Shown piece by piece: positions 26,530 to 35,560 of a DNA stretch of 55,806 nucleotides. Every line of letters begins with the position of its first letter. Position 1 is the stretch's first letter. The DNA comes from JBBIOU01 sp037443205. GTDB taxonomy: Bacteria; Bacteroidota; Bacteroidia; Flavobacteriales_D; UBA2798. A model generated the notes under the pieces. The model saw only the letters and a list, made by a program, of their open reading frames with translations. It was not told the DNA's origin and made no database searches. The stretch spans positions 1 through 55,806 of the forward strand of contig JBBIOU010000023.1 of assembly GCA_037443205.1 (NCBI GenBank), in the 5' to 3' direction. The translations under genes were made by a program, and so were the position numbers.

Positions 26530-28020
26530 TCATTTCTGTACTATTATTTTTTTACTGATATTAATATCATCACCGTTGCTCAACTGCAAAAAGTATATGC
26601 CGTTGGGCAGGTGTTCAAGATTAATGGTTAATTGCTTATTGATTATTGGTTTATTGTATGTTTCTTTTCCGGTTATATCATATACCTTACATTGTACATC
26701 ATACTTTGTACTTTCTGCAAAATCTATATGTATTACTCCTGTGGTGGGGTTGGGGTATATTGACACAGCTAATGTTTCGCTCTCCAGCCAGGGGATGGAT
26801 AAGGTGCAATTAAGCGTATCGCAGCCATCATCATCTACTATTATATACCAATTGTCTGCTGTGTTGGTGGTATCATCTGCAAAGGCAAAGCCTCCCAAAA
26901 AAGTAAATCCATTGCCTAAAGGTATTTGCGTGCCTATTATGGCATCTGCCTGGCGCCTATTATAAGGTCGTTTCCATATAATATTACCCATAAAATCCAT
27001 TTTGGTGTAGTATATGGTGGCGCCATTTTGACTGGCATAAGCTAAAACCTTAACGGAGTTATTATCTATTTGTGGGGTAGCCCAAAAATTGAAAAAGTTT
27101 TGACATGCCGGAAAATAATCACAAAAATAGTAGCTGGTGTCTCTAAGCACATTGCCCGTGGGGCTTAAAATATTTATCCATTGATAAGAAGTGTAATCTC
27201 CATGCTGAGGATGTGGTCTGCCCCCCCCACAAAAATAATTACCGTTGGGGAGTTCTACGCAACTTAATACCCACGATTCTCCTGTTCCTCCCAGCAGCTT
27301 GGTCCATTGCGTATTGCCCAAGGAATCTAATTTATATACCCGTGTGCGGTAATTCCAACCCGATTGATGCCTTTTTGTTGTTAGTATAAAACCATTATCG
27401 GATGTGGGACTAAAGTATAAATAGCTTTCTTTTACATTAGAAACACCAAAATTTTTCTGCCAGATTATATTTCCCGCTGTATCGCAGGACATAATGAATG
27501 TGTTTGTATTATTAGGTGGACTATAATAATGTCCGGCAAGATATAGGGTATCGTTCTTATTTATAATTTGCATTATACTACACCATTTGTTATTTGCTAA
27601 GTATGTTTTTTCCCAAATAACATTAAGCGAGTCATCAAATTTTATAACAATACCTCTCGTTGTATCAACTCCATCAAATTTTGCACCTATAGCATAATAG
27701 CAATTTTGAACTTTTGTCATAGCATAATAACCATAATAAAAATGTATGCTATCACCATGTCTTACCGATTTGGTTAAATTAAAGTTCTCATCATAACGAG
27801 CCAGTTCTACGTTTCTGAAATAATTAGGATAATCTTGATTAAAATAGGTGGCTCCGAAAGATATATATCCATCAGGGGTTTTTATATAGGCACTGGTTAC
27901 TTCTTGCTTATCTAATGTTTCGGAGAGCATGTTGGTGTATTGACCATAAGCTCTTATACTGCTATGGCTTATAAATACACATAGTACGTAGAAAAAATAT
28001 ATGTTTTTCAAGTTGAGCAT
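26530..28020 (-). CDS. T9SS-secreted beta-propeller-like protein
   Basis: This 496-residue protein has a signal peptide (FYVLCVFISHSSIRAYGQ). Repeated units describe measured values (NIIWQKNFGVSNVKES, GNTQWTKLLGGTGES, GNIIWKRPYNRRQ), consistent with a beta-propeller of the type common in T9SS cargo. The type A sorting domain runs from SIYPNPTTGVIHIDF to SKKIIVQK; its loop contains INKQLTIN instead of the CT-rich repeat peptide. A decayed paralogue lies at 53099-54584. Transcription probably comes from the metalloprotease side or from a promoter in the 87-bp gap, which contains a CT-rich hairpin. Confidence 0.85.
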   Translation of the reverse strand: MLNLKNIYFFYVLCVFISHSSIRAYGQYTNMLSETLDKQEVTSAYIKTPDGYISFGATYFNQDYPNYFRNVELARYDENFNLTKSVRHGDSIHFYYGYYAMTKVQNCYYAIGAKFDGVDTTRGIVIKFDDSLNVIWEKTYLANNKWCSIMQIINKNDTLYLAGHYYSPPNNTNTFIMSCDTAGNIIWQKNFGVSNVKESYLYFSPTSDNGFILTTKRHQSGWNYRTRVYKLDSLGNTQWTKLLGGTGESWVLSCVELPNGNYFCGGGRPHPQHGDYTSYQWINILSPTGNVLRDTSYYFCDYFPACQNFFNFWATPQIDNNSVKVLAYASQNGATIYYTKMDFMGNIIWKRPYNRRQADAIIGTQIPLGNGFTFLGGFAFADDTTNTADNWYIIVDDDGCDTLNCTLSIPWLESETLAVSIYPNPTTGVIHIDFAESTKYDVQCKVYDITGKETYNKPIINKQLTINLEHLPNGIYFLQLSNGDDINISKKIIVQK

Positions 28021-28025
28021 ATTCT

Positions 28026-28062
28026 ACCTCTCCCCCTGCCCCTCTCCCAAAGGAGAGGGGAG
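28026..28062. repeat. CT-rich hairpin repeat, copy d (intergenic)
   Basis: The element reads ACCTCTCCCCCTG, then CCCCTCTCC-CAAA-GGAGAGGGG, in the gap between the 26530 and 28108 genes. It has the same layout as copies a and c but a 4-base loop. Confidence 0.85.
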
Positions 28063-28107
28063 AAGTGAGTTTTAAAATTTATTTTTAGTTGCATTATAAA
28101 AAAGCTT

Positions 28108-31100
28108 TTATCTTACAAACATTATTTTTTTGTGGGCTATTATTTTATCCTTGCTAACTATGTATGCGTTGTAGGTTCCGCTTGGCTGTCTTTGCAAATC
28201 TAATGTAATTTTTTCATTTTGCAAAGTAAGCATCTGTATAATTCTGCCTTGCACATCGCATATCAGCAACAATGAACCTTGGGTTTCTTCGTTCATGCCG
28301 ATGCTGATGTTTATAATGCCGTTGCTTGGATTGGGGCTTATATCAAACTGCAGGGTGGCTGTGTTTTCTTGGGTGGCATCTATCCATTGGCTTTGGGTAA
28401 ACATAGCGTATTGAAAAGGTAAATAACGCACTTTGTCGTCAATAAAATTGAGTAATGCCAAAGCATTGGCCGATATGGCCAAATCGGCCTGATGGGCTAT
28501 GTTTTGCAGGAGCGTTCTTTCGGCTGTAGTCAGGTTAAAATAGGCTCCGGGTTTGGTGTTGATGCGCATCAAGGCTTCGTGAAAATCGCAAAAACCTTTT
28601 AGGTTGGCTGCAATGCGGCAAGTGGGGTTTATGGCTTCGCGGCAAGTGGCTTCATAGCGTATGTCTGCTATGCGCTCTTTGGCATCTGTTGTATCGCGTT
28701 TTATTTGCAAAGGCACCAGAGCACATATAGCTTCTATGGAACCTTCTTGCTTGAGATACACTACCGCGCTATCTATCCAGGTGGTGTCTAAATATTCGCG
28801 CACAATGGCACCTATGGCGTTCACTCGATTGGTATTAATAACATGGATGCCGGCTTCGAGCAAGGCGCGCTCCGAAACGCCTGTTTGCGCTGCATTTATC
28901 TGATTGCTTATGCCGTTGGGCAAATTCATTTGGTCTATGCCTGCTTTCACGGCTTGTGTTACCGGAGAGTTTGCCATAACTACTTCTTTGGTGTGTCCGT
29001 GCGGTGGGTTTTTCTTTAAGTAAGCTATCAATACCTCATCGCTCAAATAAGGCGATTTGCTCATCAAGAGGTTTTTTAGGTTGCCCGCACTCATGTTGCT
29101 TGCTATGGCATTGAGCAGGGCTTGTGTATTGCCTCCGTCTATCAGGTTTTTCTTCGCGCTTAGTTCGTTATTTAGACCATTTACCTGCGATTTGTAGGCT
29201 TCTATTACCGTGAGTTTGTCTCCTATTGGGTTGCTAAGTGTGGACAGACATTCATTTAAATCTCCCGGACCACACGCTGTAACTATAAAATTACCACCCA
29301 CACAAGTTGGGGGGTTAAGTGTGCCGTTTTGGTAATTGTATTTTATGCTTGCATTGGAAGGATTAGTAACCCCCGGATTGGCATATAATTTAGCAAGGCT
29401 GCCATTGTTGCAAGCCCCAATAAATGCATTGTTTGCAGGGGGAATTTGACTACTACCACATAAGCCTTGGTCAGCCAAAACCCCTGTAAAATTGCTATTA
29501 GGGTCTAAAGTTTTAACCACATGCACATCTATATCGGTATAAGAAGCGGCTTTGCTAAATGTATTGCAATCTACCTTTAACAAGCCGTTGTAGCCACCTG
29601 CTTGCACACCTTTTTTCAAGCCATTAACATTGTTTCTGTAATATCTACCTCCGCCCACATAGCTGGAGTTATTTACATTGGTAGCATGGTTAAACTCTGT
29701 GCCTGTGCCGGCAAGGTCGTTAAAAGTATTGGCTTCGGCATTAAAACCATAAGCGCCATCGCTATATATACCATAAGCATTATCATAAATCTTGGGAGTG
29801 CCGTCATGGTCAAAAAAACCGTTGGCATCACCGCGGGGCACATTAAATGTGTTATTGGCTATTAATCCATAATTAGAGGCTGCCAAAAAAACACCTGCGT
29901 AGTTATTATTAAAAACATTGTCTTTTATGTTGCAATTACTCGGTCCTGTTGCCCCTGCAATGCCGGTGGCATAAAATAAATTGTTAAAGGTATTGCCTGT
30001 ATTAGCAATCAGGTTTCCGTTAATGAGATTGTAACGGGCTGTAACATTATAACTTGCATCTATGCTGTAAACGCCATTGCCTCTTTGGTTTATAGGCAAT
30101 GTATTTAAATCACTGCGCTGGTTTTCAAATTTACATCCGGTTATGGTTACTCCTTTAACTTTATAGAGGCTTATAAAAGAAGTTGGGTATTCGTTAGGGA
30201 AGGCATTGCTAAAGTCATTGCTTGTAATAAACTCGCAATTGTGAATTCTGCTTATGTTGTTTATTTCGTTTCCTTGCAGGTTGGTGTTTTTATACTCCAT
30301 AAATTGTATGGCTTTGCGGCAGTCTTTAAATGTGCAGTTGTTGTTTGTGTTGGGGTTTGTAATGATTCTGCCACCGCGGTTGCTCCAATCCATGTGTCCG
30401 TTTTGGTCTAAGGCAATAGTGTTTATACCAAAGCGGGCATATTCTATCATGGCACCGTTTTTCAGTTCAACCGTAGCATGATTGGCTGCCGTTTGCGGAG
30501 CATTGGGGTTGCCCTGCAACTCTATACCTTGCCAGTGTTCTCCACAGGCATTGGTTAGGTAGCCACCATCTAAAATTAATTTACCCCCGGGTTTGACTAT
30601 CAGTCTAGCACCCTTAGGAAAGTGAACGCGGCATTGAATGGTTAAAGCTGCCCCTGTTTCAACTATTAAATCACCTCCAACAACTTCTTTGTTGTCCCAT
30701 ACTACATTGCCTGTTATTGTAATTGATTCCGTTGGGTCAAATATTTGGCATGCTTTAAGTCTACCTAATTTATCTTGATCTGAGGAAAGGTGTCTCCTTA
30801 TAAAAGCTATTTGAAGTGGTGATAAATATTTTCGGCAATTATTATATCCCATAATATTATTAGAATAAACAATATTGTTATTATTTGGATCTTGTCCACA
30901 ACCCCAACCAAAACAATCACTTGCTGGTAAATCGGTTATGCCCACAGGTACATTAAAAACATTTGCTGAACACCCAGAGAGTGAAGCAGCTGTATGATGT
31001 AAACCTAAACTATGACCTATTTCATGTGCTATTAATTGTGCCGCAGCATAATAGCTAAGAGGGTTCATAGGCTGTCTGAATGCATTATAACATGCAGGAA

Positions 31101-31710
31101 ATCCAATCCCTGGTGCAAATCCAAAATCGTTTCTACAAGGATCAGAAAAAGAAACTAAATAAATATGTAATCGATCTTTAATTTGAGAATGGTATATAGT
31201 ATATGGCGCGTTACTATATGAAGTAGAGGGATTAGGTACAAAATACAAAACACCATTATTAAATTGAGTTAAATTATTAAAATATTGATTATTAGGAAGC
31301 CTTAACTTTGTAGTGTTTGTATTTGGGTCATAAACACTACTCACAAAAATATAACATCCATCATTTTCATCAGAATTTTCAATTCTGTATCTACCAATAT
31401 TAGATAAATTGCCGCTCACTATAATTTCATCTCCTAAAGGCGAAGTATTTGAATTATATTGTAAAATAGATATAGGAGGAGGGTATGTATATGGACTATA
31501 ATCCCACAACAAAGGATCAATTATAAAATCTGGCTCAAAAAAATTAAACTTTATTCTTGTTGTTGTTTCCTCTTCAGCATGATTTAATAGAGGTATTGCG
31601 GGTGGATTTAATGAAATAAACATATCGTTAATCCAAGCTTGCATTTGATATAGTATAGATAAATCTGCCGTAGTAAAATTACGAGGATTGGACGCGCTAA
31701 ATTGTATCAC
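28108..31710 (-). CDS. M43-like zinc metalloprotease with beta-helix and T9SS domain (main frame)
   Basis: This 1200-codon frame is open from a GTG at 31710. The zinc motif HEIGHSLGLHH is at residues 229-239 (HExxHxxGxxH, with His229, His233 and His239). A Met-turn NNIMGY follows, as in pappalysin-type M43 metalloproteases. Residues about 330-800 read as a right-handed parallel beta-helix (VVGGDLIVETGAALTI, NGAMIEYARFGINTI, GVTITGCKFEN). The type A sorting domain is DISPNPSNGIINISIGM... to KKIMFVR. It would be secreted by T9SS, yet this frame lacks a signal peptide: the signal is encoded just upstream in another frame (31754-31930). Codons upstream of the GTG continue sensibly (NSPVYVINAQIHVIQF), so a one-base frameshift splits the gene. 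Confidence 0.85.
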   Translation of the reverse strand: MIQFSASNPRNFTTADLSILYQMQAWINDMFISLNPPAIPLLNHAEEETTTRIKFNFFEPDFIIDPLLWDYSPYTYPPPISILQYNSNTSPLGDEIIVSGNLSNIGRYRIENSDENDGCYIFVSSVYDPNTNTTKLRLPNNQYFNNLTQFNNGVLYFVPNPSTSYSNAPYTIYHSQIKDRLHIYLVSFSDPCRNDFGFAPGIGFPACYNAFRQPMNPLSYYAAAQLIAHEIGHSLGLHHTAASLSGCSANVFNVPVGITDLPASDCFGWGCGQDPNNNNIVYSNNIMGYNNCRKYLSPLQIAFIRRHLSSDQDKLGRLKACQIFDPTESITITGNVVWDNKEVVGGDLIVETGAALTIQCRVHFPKGARLIVKPGGKLILDGGYLTNACGEHWQGIELQGNPNAPQTAANHATVELKNGAMIEYARFGINTIALDQNGHMDWSNRGGRIITNPNTNNNCTFKDCRKAIQFMEYKNTNLQGNEINNISRIHNCEFITSNDFSNAFPNEYPTSFISLYKVKGVTITGCKFENQRSDLNTLPINQRGNGVYSIDASYNVTARYNLINGNLIANTGNTFNNLFYATGIAGATGPSNCNIKDNVFNNNYAGVFLAASNYGLIANNTFNVPRGDANGFFDHDGTPKIYDNAYGIYSDGAYGFNAEANTFNDLAGTGTEFNHATNVNNSSYVGGGRYYRNNVNGLKKGVQAGGYNGLLKVDCNTFSKAASYTDIDVHVVKTLDPNSNFTGVLADQGLCGSSQIPPANNAFIGACNNGSLAKLYANPGVTNPSNASIKYNYQNGTLNPPTCVGGNFIVTACGPGDLNECLSTLSNPIGDKLTVIEAYKSQVNGLNNELSAKKNLIDGGNTQALLNAIASNMSAGNLKNLLMSKSPYLSDEVLIAYLKKNPPHGHTKEVVMANSPVTQAVKAGIDQMNLPNGISNQINAAQTGVSERALLEAGIHVINTNRVNAIGAIVREYLDTTWIDSAVVYLKQEGSIEAICALVPLQIKRDTTDAKERIADIRYEATCREAINPTCRIAANLKGFCDFHEALMRINTKPGAYFNLTTAERTLLQNIAHQADLAISANALALLNFIDDKVRYLPFQYAMFTQSQWIDATQENTATLQFDISPNPSNGIINISIGMNEETQGSLLLICDVQGRIIQMLTLQNEKITLDLQRQPSGTYNAYIVSKDKIIAHKKIMFVR

Positions 31711-31753
31711 ATGAATTTGTGCGTTTATTACATAAACAGGGCTATTATTGTAA

Positions 31754-31930
31754 TTATTTGTTATCTAATTTATAATTTAGTAAATCGCTACAGGAAGATA
31801 GTTCGCGTTCTTCCTGTCCGAAGTATGTATTATTAATTAACTCGCATTCATATTGAGCTTTCGAATTTTTAATATTTAACAACAATATTAAAAATAAACT
31901 TACTCTTAAAACTTTTCTTAGTGTTTTCAT
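31754..31930 (-). pseudogene. Frameshifted 5' end of the M43 metalloprotease gene (signal peptide)
   Basis: On the minus strand, ATG 31930 opens a 58-codon frame. It starts with a signal peptide (MKTLRKVLRVSLFLILLL then NIKNSKAQ) and continues YECELINNTYFGQEE to LDNK-stop. Removing one base from the AAA run (T-run 31757-31759 on the plus strand) joins it to NNYNNSPVYVINAQIHVIQF and then to the metalloprotease frame. The whole gene would then be 28108-31930, about 1273 residues. Either the gene is inactivated, or it is read by frameshifting, or the base is a sequencing error. Confidence 0.75.
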
Positions 31931-32045
31931 AAATAATGGTTTTAGTTAATACTAAGCTTATTGATTATGCAATTATATAAAAAATTTACATATATGTGTC
32001 ATTTGTGTAAAAAATATTTCTCTATTGTATTCTCAACTTTGCAAG

Positions 32046-32354
32046 ATGTCTGTGCATAAAGGAGAAATATTAGAAAAAGCAATACGTAGTTCGGGGTATC
32101 CTATCAGTAAACTTGCTAAAAAAATTAACAAAAGCCGCAGGCATATTTATAACTTATTTGAAAACCCTAATGTATCTATTGAGTTGCTGATGGAAATCGG
32201 TAAAATCATTAATCATGATTTTTCTAAAGAAGTAAAAGACATAAGAAATATCAGCCACGATAACGAAAATTATTGGAAAGAAAAATATTATCAGTTATTG
32301 GAAAAACATCAGCTTTTGCTCGAAAATAAAATGAAGGTATATTTTAAAAAGTAA
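32046..32354 (+). CDS. Small HTH (XRE-like) regulator with coiled-coil tail
   Basis: This 102-residue protein starts at ATG 32046; an in-frame TTG at 32025 is less likely. An XRE-like helix-turn-helix covers about residues 8-55 (GEILEKAIRSSGYPISKLAKK...SRRHIYNLFENP). A charged helical tail follows (ENYWKEKYYQLLEKHQLLLENK), probably a dimerising coiled coil. It is divergent from the frameshifted metalloprotease gene, with 115 bp between starts, so it may regulate that gene or itself. A copy of the tail only, lacking the DNA-binding half, lies at 54884-55027 beside a decayed copy of the same T9SS genes. There is no sign of phage genes nearby. Confidence 0.85.
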   Translation: MSVHKGEILEKAIRSSGYPISKLAKKINKSRRHIYNLFENPNVSIELLMEIGKIINHDFSKEVKDIRNISHDNENYWKEKYYQLLEKHQLLLENKMKVYFKK

Positions 32355-32476
32355 ATAAACAATCTATATTCAAAACTCTTACGGGTATATTTATTTCAAA
32401 ATTCGTATAGTATAATTCATCCAAATAATATTTAACTTTACTACGAAAAATACTTTTCAATATAAACAAAATCAGA

Positions 32477-32647
32477 GTGAAGAAAAAAGACTTTTCATCT
32501 AAGTTAAACGAAGATTTAAGAAAATATACCGAAAAACATGGCGCAGATGCACTACACGAAATATGGGCAGATGCAAAATTTTACGGAGATAAAGAATATG
32601 CGGAGTATATTGAGCAACAAATTAAAAAGAAGAATAAAAGTAATTGA
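32477..32647 (+). CDS. Small hypothetical protein (56 aa)
   Basis: GTG 32477 opens a 56-residue frame beginning MKKKDFSSKLNEDLRKYTEK and ending IEQQIKKKNKSN. It is highly charged and predicted helical, with HGADALHEIWADAKFYGDKEYAEY in the middle. Its TGA overlaps the TTG start of waaA (string TTGA), the same arrangement as the MORN gene and dnaG. That coupling and the sensible composition support it as real. I do not recognise a family. Confidence 0.65.
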   Translation: MKKKDFSSKLNEDLRKYTEKHGADALHEIWADAKFYGDKEYAEYIEQQIKKKNKSN

Positions 32648-33888
32648 AATACCTCTATCGCATAGCAATTAATTTATATGTGTTTGCCATTCGCATAGCA
32701 GCCCTTTTTAACACAAAAGCAAAATTGTGGATTGAAGGCAGAAAAGGTTTTTTTAAGGAAACTAAATCAATTGCCGAAAAGTTTCAACATTCTACCAATA
32801 TTTGGTTCCATTGTGCTTCCTTGGGCGAGTTTGAAATGGTTCGTCCACTTATAGAAAAACTGAAACACAAAAAGCCTGATATAAAAATTATACTCAGCTT
32901 TTTTTCTCCCTCGGGATATGAAGTCAGAAAAAATTATGCGCAGGCAGATTTAGTTTGTTATTTGCCCAAAGACAGCCCCACTAATGCTAAAAAATTTATA
33001 GCAGTTACTCAACCGCAAACTGTCATTTTTGCCAAATACGAATACTGGTATTTTTACCTGAACGAACTCAAAAAAAACAATATACCGGTTTATTTGGTAT
33101 CGGCTGTTTTTACTCCCAAGCAGATTTTTTTTAAATGGTACGGGGGGTTTTTCAGAAATATTTTGAAATTGTTTTCGGGCATTTATGTAATCAACAATAG
33201 TTCTCAAAAACAACTACAGCAAATTGGCATAAACTCAATAGTTGCAGGAGACACGCGCTTTGACCGGGCTATTGAAAATGCCGCCAACAGAAAAGACATT
33301 CCGCATATAGAATCTTTCAAAAAAAATCATCGGATAATAGTGGTTGGTTCCAGTTGGCAAAAAGAAGAAGAACTGCTTGCATCCTATTTAATTCATTCTT
33401 CCGATAAAAAAATAATTTTTGCGCCACACGATATTTCGGAAAAACACATACAAAGTATTGAAAAATTATTTTCGTTTACTCAAGCCATACGTTATTCACG
33501 CGCCAATGAAAACAATATAAGCAAAGCTTCCGTGCTGATTATAGACAATATAGGTCTTTTGTCTTCTCTTTATTATTATGCCGATGTGGTGATAGTAGGG
33601 GGTGGCTTCAAAGGCAATCTGCACAATATTTTAGAAGCCTTGGTTTATCATAAACCTGTTTTGTTTGGCAATAAATTCAAACCCAAATTCAGCGAAGCAT
33701 ACGCTGCCATAGATAAAAAATGTGCCTTTGTGATTTCTGACTTTAATGAAATGCAATCCCTGCTGAACAAATTAAGCCATGACAAAGCATTATACAATCA
33801 ATCTGCCGAAGCCGCACATGAGTACATAGTGTCTAATGCCGGAGCTTGCGAATTGATTTTTTCGGAAACATTAGAGAAATATTGCTGA
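32644..33888 (+). CDS. waaA: 3-deoxy-D-manno-octulosonic acid (Kdo) transferase
   Basis: This 414-residue membrane-associated glycosyltransferase adds Kdo to lipid A during lipopolysaccharide synthesis. An N-terminal membrane-associated helix (YRIAINLYVFAIRIAALF) precedes the glycosyltransferase-N domain with the motif WFHCASLGEFE, in which Glu is the catalytic base. The C-terminal GT-B half has VVGSSWQKEEELL and the sugar-nucleotide motif VVIVGGGFKGNLHNILEALVY. Length is normal. The start is TTG 32644, overlapping the stop of the 56-aa gene; the conserved N-terminal KYLYRIAINLY leaves no better choice. Confidence 0.93.
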   Translation: MKYLYRIAINLYVFAIRIAALFNTKAKLWIEGRKGFFKETKSIAEKFQHSTNIWFHCASLGEFEMVRPLIEKLKHKKPDIKIILSFFSPSGYEVRKNYAQADLVCYLPKDSPTNAKKFIAVTQPQTVIFAKYEYWYFYLNELKKNNIPVYLVSAVFTPKQIFFKWYGGFFRNILKLFSGIYVINNSSQKQLQQIGINSIVAGDTRFDRAIENAANRKDIPHIESFKKNHRIIVVGSSWQKEEELLASYLIHSSDKKIIFAPHDISEKHIQSIEKLFSFTQAIRYSRANENNISKASVLIIDNIGLLSSLYYYADVVIVGGGFKGNLHNILEALVYHKPVLFGNKFKPKFSEAYAAIDKKCAFVISDFNEMQSLLNKLSHDKALYNQSAEAAHEYIVSNAGACELIFSETLEKYC

Positions 33889-34091
33889 TAAATATCAGTT
33901 TACATTCTATTTATTAAGTTAAACCGAGATTATGCAGTAGAAATGTAATGCGCTACTGCATAGTGTGTTAGGTTGCGTATAGGCCTCTCGGTTAATCCCA
34001 ATGAAACGCAGTTTCTATCGGCCTTCGGGCAAATTATACGTGCTCTAATGCATAATTTGGGTTAAATTTACCCCCAAATCATTATCAGGCA
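33889..34091. other. Intergenic segment with nested inverted repeats
   Basis: There is no gene. AACCGAG (about 33922) and CTCGGTT (about 33987) can pair, with a 9-bp inner pair ATGCAGTAG...CTACTGCAT (33932-33961). Downstream TTAATCCCAA and TTTGGGTTAA form another pair. The layout resembles the structured gaps at 17998-18330 and 38999-39100. No T-run follows, so a terminator is not evident. Confidence 0.45.
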
Positions 34092-35402
34092 ATGGATTTT
34101 AAAAACACCGCAGATTTTGCACAAGAACTCGATAAACAAGATGTGCTAAAAGAATTCCGAAACGAATTTATTTTTCCTCAACTCCAAGGCAAAGATGTTA
34201 TTTATTTTACAGGCAATTCTTTGGGGCTTCAGCCTAAAACAACACGCAGCTATATTGAGCAGGAATTGGATGATTGGGCAAACTATGGCGTAGAGGGCCA
34301 TTTTAAAGCCAAACGCCCCTGGTACTCGTATCACGAGTTTCTTACTGAAAAATCGGCTAAAATAGTCGGGGCAAAAAATACCGAAGTTGTATGCATGAAT
34401 CAACTTACCGTAAATCTGCATTTATTATTGGTTTCATTCTATCGCCCTTCAAAAAACCGCTATAAAATACTTTGCGAAACCAAAGCATTCCCATCCGACC
34501 AATACGCGCTCGAATCGCAAGTAGCCTTTCATGGCTATAAACCCGAAGATGCCATTATAGAACTAATACCCCGACCGGGCGAATATGCCATACGTTTACA
34601 AGATATTTTGGATACCATTGAAAAACACAAAAACGAACTGTCATTGGTAATGATGGGCGGTGTAAATTATTATACCGGACAGGTATTTAATATGCAGGCA
34701 ATTACACAGGCTGCACACAAAGCCGGTGCTTATGCGGGTTATGATTTGGCTCATGCGGCAGGCAACATAAAACTTGAATTGCATAACTGGAATGTAGATT
34801 TTGCCTGCTGGTGCAGCTATAAATATTTAAACTCCGGCCCGGGAAGCGTATCGGGGGTGTTCATTCATGAAAATCACCATCGTGCCAACTTACCGCGTTT
34901 TGCAGGTTGGTGGGGCTACGACAAAAATACCCGCTTTAAAATGCAAAAAGGTTTTGTGCCTATACCTACCGCAGAAGCATGGCAACTAAGTAATGCCGGA
35001 GTTTTTTCGATGGCACCGCATCTGGCATCGCTTACCATTTTTGAAAAAGCCGGAATGGAAAAATTAACGAGCAAAAGCCAATTACTTACTGCTTATCTGG
35101 AATTTATTATTCAAGAAACCAATCAATACTTAAAACAAATTAATAGCCCTACTTATCTTAAAATAATTACTCCTAAAAATAACGATGAAGTAATTAATTA
35201 TCCGTCATCAATTAACCGCGGAGCACAACTTTCGATAATTGCCGAAAACATGGGTAAAGAATTATTTAATAAATTAACTGATAAAGGAGTTGTGGCAGAT
35301 TGGCGCGAACCTAACGTAATACGCATGGCGCCTGTACCTCTTTACAACTCATTTAAAAACATTTTCGATTTTGGTCAGTTACTTAAAGAAATATTATCAT
35401 GA
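34092..35402 (+). CDS. kynU: Kynureninase
   Basis: This 436-residue PLP enzyme cleaves kynurenine or 3-hydroxykynurenine to alanine and (3-hydroxy)anthranilate in tryptophan degradation and de novo NAD synthesis. Hallmarks are YFTGNSLGLQPK, the PLP Lys in WCSYKYLNSGPGS and the RPWYSYHEF motif. Length matches bacterial enzymes. Its TGA overlaps the ATG of a 49-aa membrane peptide (ATGA), and kmo follows, so the three form a kynurenine-pathway unit. Confidence 0.95.
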   Translation: MDFKNTADFAQELDKQDVLKEFRNEFIFPQLQGKDVIYFTGNSLGLQPKTTRSYIEQELDDWANYGVEGHFKAKRPWYSYHEFLTEKSAKIVGAKNTEVVCMNQLTVNLHLLLVSFYRPSKNRYKILCETKAFPSDQYALESQVAFHGYKPEDAIIELIPRPGEYAIRLQDILDTIEKHKNELSLVMMGGVNYYTGQVFNMQAITQAAHKAGAYAGYDLAHAAGNIKLELHNWNVDFACWCSYKYLNSGPGSVSGVFIHENHHRANLPRFAGWWGYDKNTRFKMQKGFVPIPTAEAWQLSNAGVFSMAPHLASLTIFEKAGMEKLTSKSQLLTAYLEFIIQETNQYLKQINSPTYLKIITPKNNDEVINYPSSINRGAQLSIIAENMGKELFNKLTDKGVVADWREPNVIRMAPVPLYNSFKNIFDFGQLLKEILS

Positions 35403-35548
35403 CAGATTACACTGCAATCATAAAAACAGGGGCTGTTTTGGTTATTATGTTTGTCCTCGTGCAAGCGTGGTTTAAAAAAGTAAACCGCAAACAAATGCAA
35501 AAAAGAAAAAATTCTTTGGAAGCAAAATATAAACGACACTGGAAATAA
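35399..35548 (+). CDS. 49-aa single-pass membrane peptide between kynU and kmo
   Basis: ATG 35399 overlaps the kynU stop (ATGA), and TAA ends at 35548, 12 bp before kmo. The sequence begins MTDYTAIIKTGAVLVIMFVL, giving a single membrane helix at about residues 7-24. A strongly basic cytoplasmic-type tail follows (WFKKVNRKQMQKRKN...KYKRHWK). The tight spacing argues for translation within the kynurenine operon. Function is unknown; it might tether or modulate Kmo, which is membrane-bound in eukaryotes, but that is inference. Confidence 0.7.
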   Translation: MTDYTAIIKTGAVLVIMFVLVQAWFKKVNRKQMQKRKNSLEAKYKRHWK

Positions 35549-35560
35549 ATTTATACCATT

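Noticed and set aside
24711..28062. CT-rich hairpins as transcription terminators
   Set aside because: Two lie inside coding sequence and none is followed by a T-run on the coding strand.
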